Notes: generated from the sequence alone by a model not told the origin. DNA of 56,284 nt from Solirubrobacterales bacterium (GCA_025964115.1 JAOPZM010000245.1:1-56284); one strand, 5' to 3'. Counted from the first letter of the stretch, positions 37,258-47,468 are shown. Numbers and translations are program-made.

Positions 37258-38952
37258 ATGGAGTTTCCACGGGGGAATCTTCCGCAGCGACCGCGAGCGG
37301 CCATAACCTTGACGACCTTTCTGGTTGCCGTCGCCGTCGTCAACCCCGCATCCGCGGTCGCGGGATCTGCAGAGGCGGGAGCGTTCGGCCACGACCCGAC
37401 GGGGGCGCCGCCAGATGTGCGGATTCACCTCAAGCACGCCAAGGAAGTCGTGAGCGAACCAGGTAACAGTCCCGCGCCAAGCAGCAGTCCGGCGGTGGCA
37501 GGGACCGAACCGGCCCAGCCGCTCGCGACCAGCAGCCCGAGCGGGACGTCGTCAGCCACGTCAGTCGAAGGACCAGCGGTGGTGGGATGGGGAGGCAACT
37601 TCGCCGGCCAGCTCGGCGGGGGCTTCGTCAACAGCTACCTCACCTCACCGGTGTCGGTGCCGGCACTGACCGGCGTGACGCACGTGACCGCCGGATATCA
37701 CTTCAGCTTGGCGCTCACGACCGACGGCACCGTGCACGGATGGGGCGGCAACAGCTATGGCCAGCTGGGCGACGGCCAGCGATTTGACAGCTTCACGCCG
37801 ATCCCGGTCGTCGGCCTGAGCGGCGTAACGGCCGTCGCCGCTGGCGGAGCCCACGCGATCGCGTTGCTCAGCAACGGCACGGTCGCGACATGGGGCGGCA
37901 GCGCCTTCGGTGAGCTGGGCAACGGCCTGACCGGAGCAGGCAGCGAAAGCCTCAGCTACTCGAGCACCGTGCCCGTCAATCTGAAAAGCCTCGGCAACGT
38001 CGTGGCGGTCGGGGCCGGAGGGGCAAACGACGCCACGCTGTTGAGCAACGGCACGGTGATGGCCTGGGGTGAAAACAGCGCCGGGCAGATAGGGGACGGC
38101 ACGAGAGTCGAAAAACCGGTGCCCACGCTGGTGCACGGTCTCACGAACGTGAAGGCGATCGCAATCGGCGGGGACTCCTCGCACGGCAGTCATCTGCTCG
38201 CGCTGCTGAACGACGGAACCGTGATGGCAGTGGGCGCCAATGGATCGGGCCAGCTGGGCGACGGCACCATGGAAAGCAGGAGCATGCCGGTGCCGGTGAA
38301 GGGTCTCAGCGGCGTGGTGGCGGTGTCGGCCAGCCCGTCTCACAGCATGGCGCTGCTGAGCGATGGCACGATCCGCGTTTGGGGCAACAACGTCTTCGGC
38401 GAGCTCGGGGTCGGAGCCGGGCCGGAAACGTGTTACACGGCCATAGGCAGATGGGCGTGCAGCAGGGTGCCCGCTCGTGTGGGCACGCTGAGCAACGTCA
38501 CGGCGATCTCAGCGGGATGGCGATTCAGCCTCGCCGTCAGTGGCGGCAGGCTGTTCTCCTGGGGCTGGAACGAAATGGGGCGCCTGGGGAACGGCACCAC
38601 CGTCAGCACCAGCCTGCCGGTCGCAGCGGGCCCCACCAATGTCACGACGATCTCGGCTGGAGAACAGCACAGCGAGGCGCTGTTGAGCTCCGGCGCCCCG
38701 CTTCCCGAAATAGAAGTGGCGGCGGGTCTCGGTTCGCTCACGGTCAATTGGCGCTCCAGCTACGTGACCGAACGATGGTACGTTGCTCACCGCGCACTCA
38801 CATATCCGCGTTCGGAATGGCGTGAATGGGTACAGGTTCCGGCCTCGACGCGCAGCTACAGCGTCTCGGGTCTGACCAGCGGGCAGCCCTACGAAGTGAT
38901 CGTCAAGAACGCCCTCTTCGGCTGTCGGATCATTGCCGGCACGCCCCGATGA
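37258..38952 (+). CDS. Secreted RCC1-repeat beta-propeller protein with C-terminal Fn3-like region
   Basis: Repeated VVGWGGNFAGQLGGG..., VHGWGGNSYGQLGDGQ..., VMAWGENSAGQIGDGT...; likely start MEFPRGNLPQRPRAAITLTTFLVAVAVV. Confidence 0.87.
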   Translation: MEFPRGNLPQRPRAAITLTTFLVAVAVVNPASAVAGSAEAGAFGHDPTGAPPDVRIHLKHAKEVVSEPGNSPAPSSSPAVAGTEPAQPLATSSPSGTSSATSVEGPAVVGWGGNFAGQLGGGFVNSYLTSPVSVPALTGVTHVTAGYHFSLALTTDGTVHGWGGNSYGQLGDGQRFDSFTPIPVVGLSGVTAVAAGGAHAIALLSNGTVATWGGSAFGELGNGLTGAGSESLSYSSTVPVNLKSLGNVVAVGAGGANDATLLSNGTVMAWGENSAGQIGDGTRVEKPVPTLVHGLTNVKAIAIGGDSSHGSHLLALLNDGTVMAVGANGSGQLGDGTMESRSMPVPVKGLSGVVAVSASPSHSMALLSDGTIRVWGNNVFGELGVGAGPETCYTAIGRWACSRVPARVGTLSNVTAISAGWRFSLAVSGGRLFSWGWNEMGRLGNGTTVSTSLPVAAGPTNVTTISAGEQHSEALLSSGAPLPEIEVAAGLGSLTVNWRSSYVTERWYVAHRALTYPRSEWREWVQVPASTRSYSVSGLTSGQPYEVIVKNALFGCRIIAGTPR

Positions 38953-38982
38953 CGGGGCGTGACCGACGGACAAGATACGCGG

Positions 38983-39846
38983 TCACGGTGACTGCGGCAG
39001 CTTGACCTGGCGTCGCCTGCCGGCGGGAGCGGAGGGCGGCGGCACGACCGGCCCGATGTCGCCGTCCGGCGCCTCGTCCAGATCGACGATGACCGGGGCG
39101 TGATCGCTCGGCCTCGTGCCCTTGCGGGCCTGCCGGTCCACCCACGCCGCCTGCACCCGGTCGGCGACCTCGGCGGTGGCCAGCACCAGGTCGATGCGCA
39201 TGCCCAGGTCCTGATGGAACATGCCGGCGCGATAGTCCCAGTAGGTGAACACGCGCTCGGTCGGCCAGCGATCGCGCACCACGTCGTGGAGGCCCAGCGA
39301 CTGAAGGCTGGCCAGCGCCGCCCGCTCCGGCCGTGTGACATGGGTCTGGCCGACATATGCGGCCGGATCGAACACATCGACGTCGGCCGGCGCGATGTTC
39401 ATATCCCCGCATACGGCTTTCGCCGCAGGCCCGGCGCTGAGGACCCGCTGGAGCGCGGCCAGCCAGGCGAGCTTGTAGTGATAGTGCTCGGAATCCGGAG
39501 TCCGCCCGTTCGGCACATACACCGAATGAACCCGAATCCCGCCGCAGGTCGCCGACACCGCGCGCGCCTCCGGAGCCGGGAAGCCGGGTGCATCGGCCAG
39601 GCCGACGGCGACGTCCTCCAGTCCCACCCGTGAGAGGATCGCCACCCCGTTCCACTGCGCCTCGCCGTTGAGGGCGAGGGCGTAGCCGCGACTGCTCAGC
39701 TCGGCTCCGAGCAGCTGTTCGAACGCGTCGTCTGTCAGCTTGGTCTCCTGCAGGCAGACGACATCCGGTTGCCGCTCGTCCAGCCACGGCAGCAGGCGCG
39801 CCAGCCGCTGCTTGACCGAGTTCACGTTCCACGTCGCCACCCGCAT
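38983..39846 (-). CDS. xth: Exodeoxyribonuclease III / AP endonuclease
   Basis: MRVATWNVNSVKQRLARLLPWLDERQPDVVCLQETKLTDDAF; VCGDMNIAPADVDVFDP; YWDYRAGMFHQDLGMRIDLVL; SDHAPV. Confidence 0.95.
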   Translation of the reverse strand: MRVATWNVNSVKQRLARLLPWLDERQPDVVCLQETKLTDDAFEQLLGAELSSRGYALALNGEAQWNGVAILSRVGLEDVAVGLADAPGFPAPEARAVSATCGGIRVHSVYVPNGRTPDSEHYHYKLAWLAALQRVLSAGPAAKAVCGDMNIAPADVDVFDPAAYVGQTHVTRPERAALASLQSLGLHDVVRDRWPTERVFTYWDYRAGMFHQDLGMRIDLVLATAEVADRVQAAWVDRQARKGTRPSDHAPVIVDLDEAPDGDIGPVVPPPSAPAGRRRQVKLPQSP

Positions 39847-40048
39847 GGGCCTACGGTACAGGCGCCACGTGTGAGCTCTCCCGCTCTCGTTTGCGGCCGC
39901 GATCGTGAAGCTCGTTCGACCCCGAGACAATCCCGAGCGGACATGGTCGATCAGGAGGGTCCGCGTCGCTCGCGCCGCAGAATCGGTGACACGTCTGAAA
40001 GAGGGGCTCAGATAGGCCGCGCCGCCAGCTTTAGGGCACTGCCATGAC

Positions 40049-41335
40049 TCATGCCCGCGGCCTGAAGGCGCAGTCCATCCGCTTGATTCCGTGGATGAAC
40101 GCGCTGCGCAACAGCTCCGGCTCCTGCGCCTCGATGTCGGGAATCACTCGAAGGAGCTCGCCAAATATGGAGCGAAGCTGCGTCCGCGCCAGCGAGGCGC
40201 CCAGGCAGTAGTGCGGTCCACCGCCACCGAACCCGAGGTGACGGTTCGGATCTCGTCTCACGTCGAAGCGCCAGGGATCCTCGAATGCCTGCTCGTCGCG
40301 GTTGCCCGAGTGATAGAAGAGCACCACCTTCTCCCCTGCCGGCAGGCGCTGGCCATGGAGCTCGACCTCCCGCGTGGTCGTGCGACGGAAGCTCATCACC
40401 GGCGAGGCCCAGCGCACGAACTCCTCAACGGCAGCCGGCAGGCGCTCGTCGAGGTCCTCGATCAGTAGCGCGCGCTGGTCCGGATTGAGGCTCAACGCAC
40501 GCATCGCATGCGAGGTCGTGTGGCGGGTGGTGTCGTTGCCGGCCACCGAGAGGAGTACGAAGAAAGCTGCGATCTCCGCGTGCGTAAGGCGCTCGCCGTC
40601 GACCTCGGCCTGGACGAGGGCGGTCATCAGGTCATCGGCCGGGCTCTTCTGACGGTGGGCGGCCAGTTCGGTGGCGAACGTCGTCAGCGTCCACAACGCC
40701 TCGCCGACCACCTCGATCGGCTGACGATCGCCGAACGCCTCGGGGTCGGACGTGGTGACGAGCAGATCGGCGGCGGCTACCACCCGCTCCCGGTCCGCGT
40801 CCGGCACCCCGATCATGTCCGAGATCGTGACCAGCGGCAGTCGCTTGGCGATGAGCTCGACGAAGTCGCCCCCGCCGCTCGGCGCCGCCTCCGCGACGAT
40901 CCGCTGCGCGTTCACTCGGATGCCCTCCTCGATGCGAGCCACCTGCCGGGGGGTGAACGCGGAGGAGACGAGGCCGCGCAGCTTCGTGTGTCGTGGCGCG
41001 TCCATCGCCAGGAACGACATCGAAGCCTCGAGGAACTCCGGCGGCGCGTCGGCGAACTGCGTGCCCTGCCCGGAGCAGAACGTCTCAGGATCTCGGGAGA
41101 TGCGGCGCACGTCTTCGTAGCGCACGATCGCCCAATAGCCCATCCGCCCCTGGTCGGGGATGCCCATGAGATCCTCGGGCGGCTGGTGATGCGAGATCGG
41201 AGCATGGTGGCGAAGCTCAGCGAAGTAGCGGTCGCGATCCTCGGCCGGCCTACCCCAGAAATCAAGTGAACCCAGGTCCACCTGCGACGAGTGAGGGTTC
41301 CTCGAAACCACCACAGCGCGCGACTCTACACCCAT
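40049..41335 (-). CDS. Cytochrome P450
   Basis: AGNDTTRHT I-helix, ExxR-type region EFVRWASPVMSFRRTT, haem loop HLGFGGGGPHYCLGASLARTQL. Confidence 0.96.
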   Translation of the reverse strand: MGVESRAVVVSRNPHSSQVDLGSLDFWGRPAEDRDRYFAELRHHAPISHHQPPEDLMGIPDQGRMGYWAIVRYEDVRRISRDPETFCSGQGTQFADAPPEFLEASMSFLAMDAPRHTKLRGLVSSAFTPRQVARIEEGIRVNAQRIVAEAAPSGGGDFVELIAKRLPLVTISDMIGVPDADRERVVAAADLLVTTSDPEAFGDRQPIEVVGEALWTLTTFATELAAHRQKSPADDLMTALVQAEVDGERLTHAEIAAFFVLLSVAGNDTTRHTTSHAMRALSLNPDQRALLIEDLDERLPAAVEEFVRWASPVMSFRRTTTREVELHGQRLPAGEKVVLFYHSGNRDEQAFEDPWRFDVRRDPNRHLGFGGGGPHYCLGASLARTQLRSIFGELLRVIPDIEAQEPELLRSAFIHGIKRMDCAFRPRA

Positions 41336-41354
41336 CTACCGGGTGAGGAGCGCG

Positions 41355-41705
41355 TCAGCTTCGTTGCGACAGCGCAGCACGTGCCGCGCTGCCGCGGCGG
41401 CCGTAAAGCAGTCGCTTGGGCACTGGCACCGGGCTGAGGCGCCTCACGGCCGTCGCAAGTAACAGGCGTGGCTCGAGTTTCGCCAGCAGGTACACGAACT
41501 CGCGCCGGTCGGCGGCCGTCAGCGAGCCCGGCCGTCCTCGCGCGCGGACGAGCAGCGTCAACAGACGGCGGCGTTGGGCGCGGTCGAGCTTGCTGAGATG
41601 ACGGTGAGCCAAGACGCCCACCTCGGCGACGAGCAGCAGCCGGGCGACCGGCACTCCACGGCTCAGGCGCTTGACCCACCGGGATCTCGATAGAAGACGG
41701 AGCAC
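41355..41705 (-). CDS. Hypothetical basic protein
   Basis: Intact 116-aa ORF MLRLLSRSRWVKRLSRGVPVARLLLVAEVGVLAHRHLSKLD. Confidence 0.6.
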   Translation of the reverse strand: MLRLLSRSRWVKRLSRGVPVARLLLVAEVGVLAHRHLSKLDRAQRRRLLTLLVRARGRPGSLTAADRREFVYLLAKLEPRLLLATAVRRLSPVPVPKRLLYGRRGSAARAALSQRS

Positions 41706-41876
41706 CCGGTCATCCTAGAGAGGAGGGGGGCTCGCCGGCGAGGCTCGGCTCGAATCTCGGCCGCACCCACCCGCGGCCCCGGGCTGCGCTTCCCAGACGG
41801 TCGTGAGAACCGCGAATCGAGATCTTTGGCCGGAAGGCCATATGACCGCGGCCTCCTCCAGGTCACGATCCTCGGG

Positions 41877-42230
41877 ATGGCCCTACAGCCGTTATCCGCG
41901 GGAGAACTGGCTGAGACGCCCACGCTGTTCGCGAGCTTCATGGGTTACGTGGATAGAGGCCACAAGACGTTCGGCCAGCTGCTGGCGATATATCGGGAGC
42001 GCAGCAAGACGCTCCACGTAGACGACGACCAGGCGAACGACCTGCGAGTCGGCCGCTTCATGGATGACATGTCGAGCAGCAGGTGGAAGAGCGACGTGGT
42101 CATACGGATAGGCGTCTTCGATGGGACGTTGCTCGTGATTGATGGGATACATCGCGGGATCGCGTACCTGGCGTGCATAGAAGAGGGCATCAGCCCCGAT
42201 CGCCTTCCGGCGCTGCACGTCGCCTGTTAG
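41877..42230 (+). CDS. Small stand-alone protein with ParB-like C-terminal motif
   Basis: VVIRIGVFDGTLLVIDGIHRGIAYLACIEEGISPDRLPALHV resembles the DG(N/I)HR motif of ParB/Srx-fold proteins. Confidence 0.6.
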   Translation: MALQPLSAGELAETPTLFASFMGYVDRGHKTFGQLLAIYRERSKTLHVDDDQANDLRVGRFMDDMSSSRWKSDVVIRIGVFDGTLLVIDGIHRGIAYLACIEEGISPDRLPALHVAC

Positions 42231-42385
42231 GGGCAGACGCCGACCTGGCGCTGCACCCGCGCCGGTATCCTCGCAAGCGGACAGCGGTAGGAGCTGGCCG
42301 CGAACACGATGCTCCAGCGGTCGTGGCTTCCTCGCTTGAGGATGTTCTTCCCTCGACGCTCAGGCGCGACAGCTATAAAACGTTC

Positions 42386-42414
42386 TTGACATAGGCCTGT
42401 GGCCGATCTACGAT
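42386..42414 (+). promoter_or_regulatory. Near-consensus sigma-70 promoter
   Basis: TTGACA (42386-42391), 17 bp, TACGAT (42409-42414). Confidence 0.6.
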
Positions 42415-42556
42415 TGAGCGGGCGAGAGGTGGGGAATGGGGCACAAGGGTGCTTGGTGACCGATCAGTGCGAAGGAGCCGTCCTCGGCGCGCAGGCGATT
42501 GTCGGGCCGTGGGCGCGGGTCAAAGGCCCTCCAACGGAAGCAGAGGAGACTGGGAC

Positions 42557-42718
42557 ATGGACGGCCACCTGATCGGGATCGCGCAGGAGCTCGTTCACGC
42601 CCGACCCGAGACCGAAGACGAGGCCAGGGCGGCGCTGGAATGGATCGCCGCCCGCAGGGGCATAGCCCTACATGAGCTGATGGCGGAGCAGAACCGCCTC
42701 CACCCGCTGGCTTCCTGA
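42557..42718 (+). CDS. Small hypothetical protein (53 aa)
   Basis: MDGHLIGIAQELVHARPETEDEARAALEWIAARRGIALHELMAEQNRLHPLAS with GAGGAG upstream of the ATG. Confidence 0.55.
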   Translation: MDGHLIGIAQELVHARPETEDEARAALEWIAARRGIALHELMAEQNRLHPLAS

Positions 42719-42773
42719 TCTTCCGCGCACGCGGTCTCGCAATGGCCGTGGAGGACGGGGTACGTGCCCTGAT

Positions 42774-43703
42774 TCAGTTCCGGGTCGTGTGCTCGGCGGC
42801 CGAGGAGCGCTCGGCGGTGCTGCCCGCGAGGGCGAGGAGAGCCGGGACGAGCGGGTTTTGATTGTCGTCGCGCCAGACCAGAGCCAGCGCCGCTGGATCG
42901 GCGTCGCGCACGGGGATAGCGACCACATCGGGCAGGATGTTCACGATGGTCGCCGCCTGGCAGGCCGGGATGGTCGTGATCGCCCGACCGGACGCGATGC
43001 AGGCGACCAGCTCGGTCGAGGTGAGCACGGTGTCGGTGGTTGTGTGTGGTGGCGGCTCGCCACGGTGATCATCGAGGCTCCAGAAGCCGGCCCAGGCCGG
43101 CTCGACTGAGGGATGGAAGTGAAGGAACGTCTCGTCGAGCACCTCGGCGACCGTCAGCTCACCTCGCTCGGCGAGCGGATGACCGTTGGGGGCGACGACG
43201 ACGCGCGGCTCCAGCCGAAATCGCTTCACACGGATCCCCAGCTCGGCCGCAGGTGGATGACAGAACGCTACGTCCACGTCTTCGAGCCACAACAGGGTCG
43301 GAGCCCGCGGCAATGTGAGCTCGCGGAACGACAGTTGGGCGTCGGGGTGCGCGTCTTCGAACGCGGCGAACAGCTCCGGCGCGTGAAGCGTCGGCGGAGA
43401 CCCGATGAACCCGACCTCGATCGTGCCCTTGGCGGCATGCGCCAGCGACTGGGCCGTCTGGACGGCATCCATTTCAGCCGCGACCGCGCGGCGCGCATAC
43501 GGCAAGAACATCTCGCCGGCAGGCGTGAGCGTGACGCCGCGGGCGTGGCGCAGCAGCAGGTTGATGCCGAGTTGGGACTCGAGCTGCATGATGGCCTGCG
43601 ATAGCGCGGGCTGTGCGATATGAAGCTTCGCGGCGGCCCGGGTTATCTGTCCCTCATCCGCGATGGCGACGAAGTAGGCCAGCTGCCCGCGCTTAAAGGA
43701 CAC
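42774..43703 (-). CDS. LysR-family transcriptional regulator
   Basis: FVAIADEGQITRAAAKLHIAQPALSQAIMQLESQLGINLLLRHARGVTLTPAGEMFLPYARRAV. Confidence 0.95.
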   Translation of the reverse strand: MSFKRGQLAYFVAIADEGQITRAAAKLHIAQPALSQAIMQLESQLGINLLLRHARGVTLTPAGEMFLPYARRAVAAEMDAVQTAQSLAHAAKGTIEVGFIGSPPTLHAPELFAAFEDAHPDAQLSFRELTLPRAPTLLWLEDVDVAFCHPPAAELGIRVKRFRLEPRVVVAPNGHPLAERGELTVAEVLDETFLHFHPSVEPAWAGFWSLDDHRGEPPPHTTTDTVLTSTELVACIASGRAITTIPACQAATIVNILPDVVAIPVRDADPAALALVWRDDNQNPLVPALLALAGSTAERSSAAEHTTRN

Positions 43704-43979
43704 GTGTTCCTCCCCGGACGAAAGCGTTGGCGCGGCCCCACGTCGACCCCTGGCACATGGTCGAGGGCTGACTCTCGTGTGCGGTGGCGATCGCCCCTGC
43801 CGCCGCCGGATCGAGCCCCCGCCCGGTCATCACGTCGCCAAAGGCCTGTTGAAGATGATGCGCGTGCCAGGCCGCCGTGCCAATGCGCGTAGTGCGCTCA
43901 AATCGACACGGTGGATCTCATGACGGATCATCTTCTGCGACCTGCTGTCGCCGGCCCCCCGTCGCATATCTAGGCTGCT

Positions 43980-46900
43980 ATGCGAAAACTCTATACCACA
44001 AACGGCCGATCCATCTATCTGACTCGCCTGGTGTGTGCCAGACAGCGGGCCTTTCGGCTCGCAGCTGTGACACCCGTTCGGGCCCGATTGCTAGAGCTGC
44101 AAAGCGCGGGCCGGCCTTGCGTGGGGGAGGGGACCCGCCGGAGCCCACCGCCCCGAGGCGCCGCGCAACGTCTGCGCACGAACCGCCGGCGAGGTTATCT
44201 TCCCCGCAACGCCTGCCGAGACCGGGGCTATGCGAGTCATGTGCTGTTCGGTACCTGGGCTTTCGACACCAAGCGTGGCTGTCCTCGCCACCACTGGGGT
44301 CGACCCGCTCGCGTGAGACTTCTGGATGGTAAGCCGAGATCCCCTCGTTTGCACGCCTGGTCGGCGTACCTACTTGGGCTCGCGGGCCTCACGACGGCGT
44401 ACATGCTCGGGCACTTTGTCGGCCTGCATTGGCTCAACAGCGGCCCGGTGTACAACATCATCGGCGCCTCGGCGGTTGTGGCGCTCATCGTCGGTGCGAG
44501 GAAGAACTCGCAGGATCGCCGCCTACCGTGGTACATGTTCGCGCTCGCACAGGCGCTCTTCGTGATTGGCGACGTCCTCGCCTACAACTACCGAAGCTTC
44601 TTCGGCACGGCGCTCCCCTTCCCCTCGATCGCCGACGTCTTCTACCTGGCTGTCGCTCCACTCCAGGTGGCTGGTCTGCTCCTGCTGATGCGCCAGCGCA
44701 ACGAGCCTCGCAGCCGGGCCAGCCTGATCGACGCGCTGATCATTACCGTGGCGGCGGCAGCGCTGTCGTGGGTGTACCTGATGGCGCCCTACGCTCACGA
44801 CCACACGCTGAAACTGACCACGAAGCTCATCTCGATTGCCTATCCGTTGGCGGACATCCTGGTGCTCGGGGTGCTCCTGCGCATGGCGGTGGGGGGTCGT
44901 CGGCGCGGACTGGCGTTTGGATTCCTCGTGTGTGGCACCGCGGCGCTGCTGCTCACCGACTCGATCTACGGGTGGAAGCTGCTGCACGGTGGCTACGCCA
45001 CAGGGGGGGTCCTGGATGTCGGATGGGCCACCTTCTACGGCCTGCTCGGTGCGGCGGCGCTCCATCCCTCCATGCGAAAGCTCGTCGAACGGGCTCCGGA
45101 TCCTGAGGGGCGTCTGACCCGGCTTCGCCTTGCGCTGCTCACCTGCGCCACCCTGACGGCACCGACTCTGCTGATCGCCAGAGGGATGCTGGGGGGATCG
45201 CTCGACGGTTACGTCGTTGTCGCTGCATCGATGATCCTCTTCGCTCTGGTGCTCTTGCGCATGACCGGCCTCGTTCACCGGAATGAGGAAGCGGTCCGCA
45301 GGGAGGCGGCGCTGCGGTTGGGCGGTGAGGCGCTGGTGACGGCCGTCGGTGGCAAGGAGATCTACTCGGCGGCGCTGCAGGCGGCCCGGTCGGTGGTCGG
45401 CGAGGACGTAACCGTGAGGCTTTACCTGACAAGCGGCCGCGAGGACCAGCTGAGTGCCGTGGGTAGCAGCGATCGGGATGCCACGAGTCTTCCGCCCGTG
45501 CGTCTTGGCGATCTCCCTGCGATGGTGCTCGCGGACCTGCGCGAGCGTCGTGTAGTCACCCTGGAACGTGCAGAACAGACGTGGACCGTCGCGCCGCTCT
45601 CTATCCGCGACGAGCTCACGGGTGTCTTGTCCGTGCTGTCCCGGACTCGACTGAAACGCGCCGCGGAGGAGAGTCTGGCAACGCTGGCCACCGAGGTGGC
45701 GCTTGCGCTGCAAAGCGCCGCGTTGACTGAAGAAGCCCTCTCCCAACGCTCCGAGGCGCGACTGAGCTCGCTCGTCCGGAACGCATCCGACGTGATCTGC
45801 ATCGTGGGAGAGGACGCCGCGATCCGCTACCTGAGCCCGTCAATCCAACGAATGTTCGGATACCTTCCGGGCGTTCTCGCTGACGGTCGTGTGGTTGACA
45901 TAGTGCATCCCGACGAACAGCAGCGAGTGCTCGCATTCATTTCGGCGACCGCAGCACAGCCTGTCGGCCACCCCCAAAACGTGGAGTTCCGCGTGCGTCA
46001 CGCCGAGCAGGGCTGGCGCGATGTGGAGGCTCTCGCCACGAACCTTCTCGGCGATGAGGCCGTCAACGGCGTAGTGCTCAACATCCGCGACGTCACCGAG
46101 CGCAAGGCTTTTGAGGCCGAGCTGGAGCACCAGGCGTTTCATGACGCGCTCACCGGGCTGCCCAACCGGGCGCTGTTCCACAACCGCCTGGAACACGCCC
46201 TCGCCGGACAGCGTCGCGACAGCCTGCCGGTCGCTGTCCTGTTTCTCGACGTCGACGCCCTGAAGGACATCAACGACAGCCTCGGGCATGCCGCCGGCGA
46301 CAAGGTGCTGCAAGAGGTTGGCCGTCGACTCGACGACTGCATGCGGGGAGTGGACACCGCAGCGCGTATGGGCGGCGATGAGTTCGCAGTCATGATCCAC
46401 AGCTCGGAGAGCGAGATGCACTCGATCGAGATCGCCCAACGCGTGACGGACGCTCTCGCTCTCGCTCTCACACTCGACGGCAAGCAGGTCAAGGTGGCGA
46501 CAAGCGTCGGGATCGCCTTCAGCAACAGGGATGGGTCCGTCTCCCGGAATGCCGAGGAGCTGCTGGGTGACGCGGACGCTGCCATGTACATGGCGAAGCA
46601 ATCGGGAACGGGGGGCTACCAGGTCTTTCAGCCCGACATGCACGCCCAAGCGCTGGTGCGCCTCGAACTCAAGGCCGATCTGCAGCGCGCGATGGACGCC
46701 CGGGAGTTCACCCTGCGCTACCAGCCGATCATGGATCTCTCCCGCGGAGACATGGCGGGCATGGAGGCGCTCGTTAGATGGGAGCATCCGATTCGGGGCA
46801 CCTTGGCGCCCGCGGAGTTCATCCCCCTCGTCGAGGAAACGGGCCTGATCGTTTCTCTCGGGCGCCAGATCCTCAGGGAAGCCTGCCAGCACGTAGTGCA

Positions 46901-47468
46901 GTTCCAGCATGAGTGTCCTCGCGACCCGCCGCTGTCGATTTCCGTCAACGTGTCCGCATTCCAGCTGCAGCGCCCCGAGTTCATCGATGAGGTTCGCGGT
47001 GTGCTGCAAGAGACCGAGATTGTGCCGAGCAGCCTGATCCTCGAGGTGACGGAGAGCGTGATGATGAAGGATATGGACCTGAGCATCCTGCGTATGAATG
47101 CCCTGCGCTCGCTCGGCGTCAGGCTCGCTATCGACGACTTCGGCACGGGTTACTCGTCGTTGATGTACCTTCGCAGGCTCCCCGTCGACATCCTGAAGAT
47201 CGACGGGTCATTCCTCGCAGACACCAGCCCGGAGGCAACACTGCTGATCGCGGCGGTGGTGCAGCTGGCGCGGATCTTCAAGCTCCAAGCAGTCGTTGAG
47301 GGCGTCGAGGACGAGACATACCTCGAGCGCCTAAAGGACACACGCAGCGACTTCGGTCAGGGGTTCTACTTCGGGAAGCCACTGTCCGGCGAGGAGATCA
47401 TGAGGATCGCGGCGCGACGGCCACAGATGGACGCGGCGAGTTTGGTACCCGTCACCTCTCGCGGGTGA
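43980..47468 (+). CDS. Multi-TM / GAF-like / PAS / GGDEF / EAL protein (true start probably near 44313)
   Basis: Multi-TM N-terminus (SAYLLGLAGLTTAYMLGHFVGLHW...), PAS (IVGEDAAIRYLSPSIQRMFGY), RGVDTAARMGGDEFAVMIH, MEALVRWEHP, DDFGTGYSSLMYL. Confidence 0.92.
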   Translation: MRKLYTTNGRSIYLTRLVCARQRAFRLAAVTPVRARLLELQSAGRPCVGEGTRRSPPPRGAAQRLRTNRRRGYLPRNACRDRGYASHVLFGTWAFDTKRGCPRHHWGRPARVRLLDGKPRSPRLHAWSAYLLGLAGLTTAYMLGHFVGLHWLNSGPVYNIIGASAVVALIVGARKNSQDRRLPWYMFALAQALFVIGDVLAYNYRSFFGTALPFPSIADVFYLAVAPLQVAGLLLLMRQRNEPRSRASLIDALIITVAAAALSWVYLMAPYAHDHTLKLTTKLISIAYPLADILVLGVLLRMAVGGRRRGLAFGFLVCGTAALLLTDSIYGWKLLHGGYATGGVLDVGWATFYGLLGAAALHPSMRKLVERAPDPEGRLTRLRLALLTCATLTAPTLLIARGMLGGSLDGYVVVAASMILFALVLLRMTGLVHRNEEAVRREAALRLGGEALVTAVGGKEIYSAALQAARSVVGEDVTVRLYLTSGREDQLSAVGSSDRDATSLPPVRLGDLPAMVLADLRERRVVTLERAEQTWTVAPLSIRDELTGVLSVLSRTRLKRAAEESLATLATEVALALQSAALTEEALSQRSEARLSSLVRNASDVICIVGEDAAIRYLSPSIQRMFGYLPGVLADGRVVDIVHPDEQQRVLAFISATAAQPVGHPQNVEFRVRHAEQGWRDVEALATNLLGDEAVNGVVLNIRDVTERKAFEAELEHQAFHDALTGLPNRALFHNRLEHALAGQRRDSLPVAVLFLDVDALKDINDSLGHAAGDKVLQEVGRRLDDCMRGVDTAARMGGDEFAVMIHSSESEMHSIEIAQRVTDALALALTLDGKQVKVATSVGIAFSNRDGSVSRNAEELLGDADAAMYMAKQSGTGGYQVFQPDMHAQALVRLELKADLQRAMDAREFTLRYQPIMDLSRGDMAGMEALVRWEHPIRGTLAPAEFIPLVEETGLIVSLGRQILREACQHVVQFQHECPRDPPLSISVNVSAFQLQRPEFIDEVRGVLQETEIVPSSLILEVTESVMMKDMDLSILRMNALRSLGVRLAIDDFGTGYSSLMYLRRLPVDILKIDGSFLADTSPEATLLIAAVVQLARIFKLQAVVEGVEDETYLERLKDTRSDFGQGFYFGKPLSGEEIMRIAARRPQMDAASLVPVTSRG

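Noticed and set aside
43704-43979. Minus-strand fragment reading RIGTAAWHAHHLQQAFGDVMTGRGLDPAAAGAIATAHESQPSTMCQG
   Set aside because: Looks protein-like and could be a remnant, but has no start codon in a good context and I could not assign a family.
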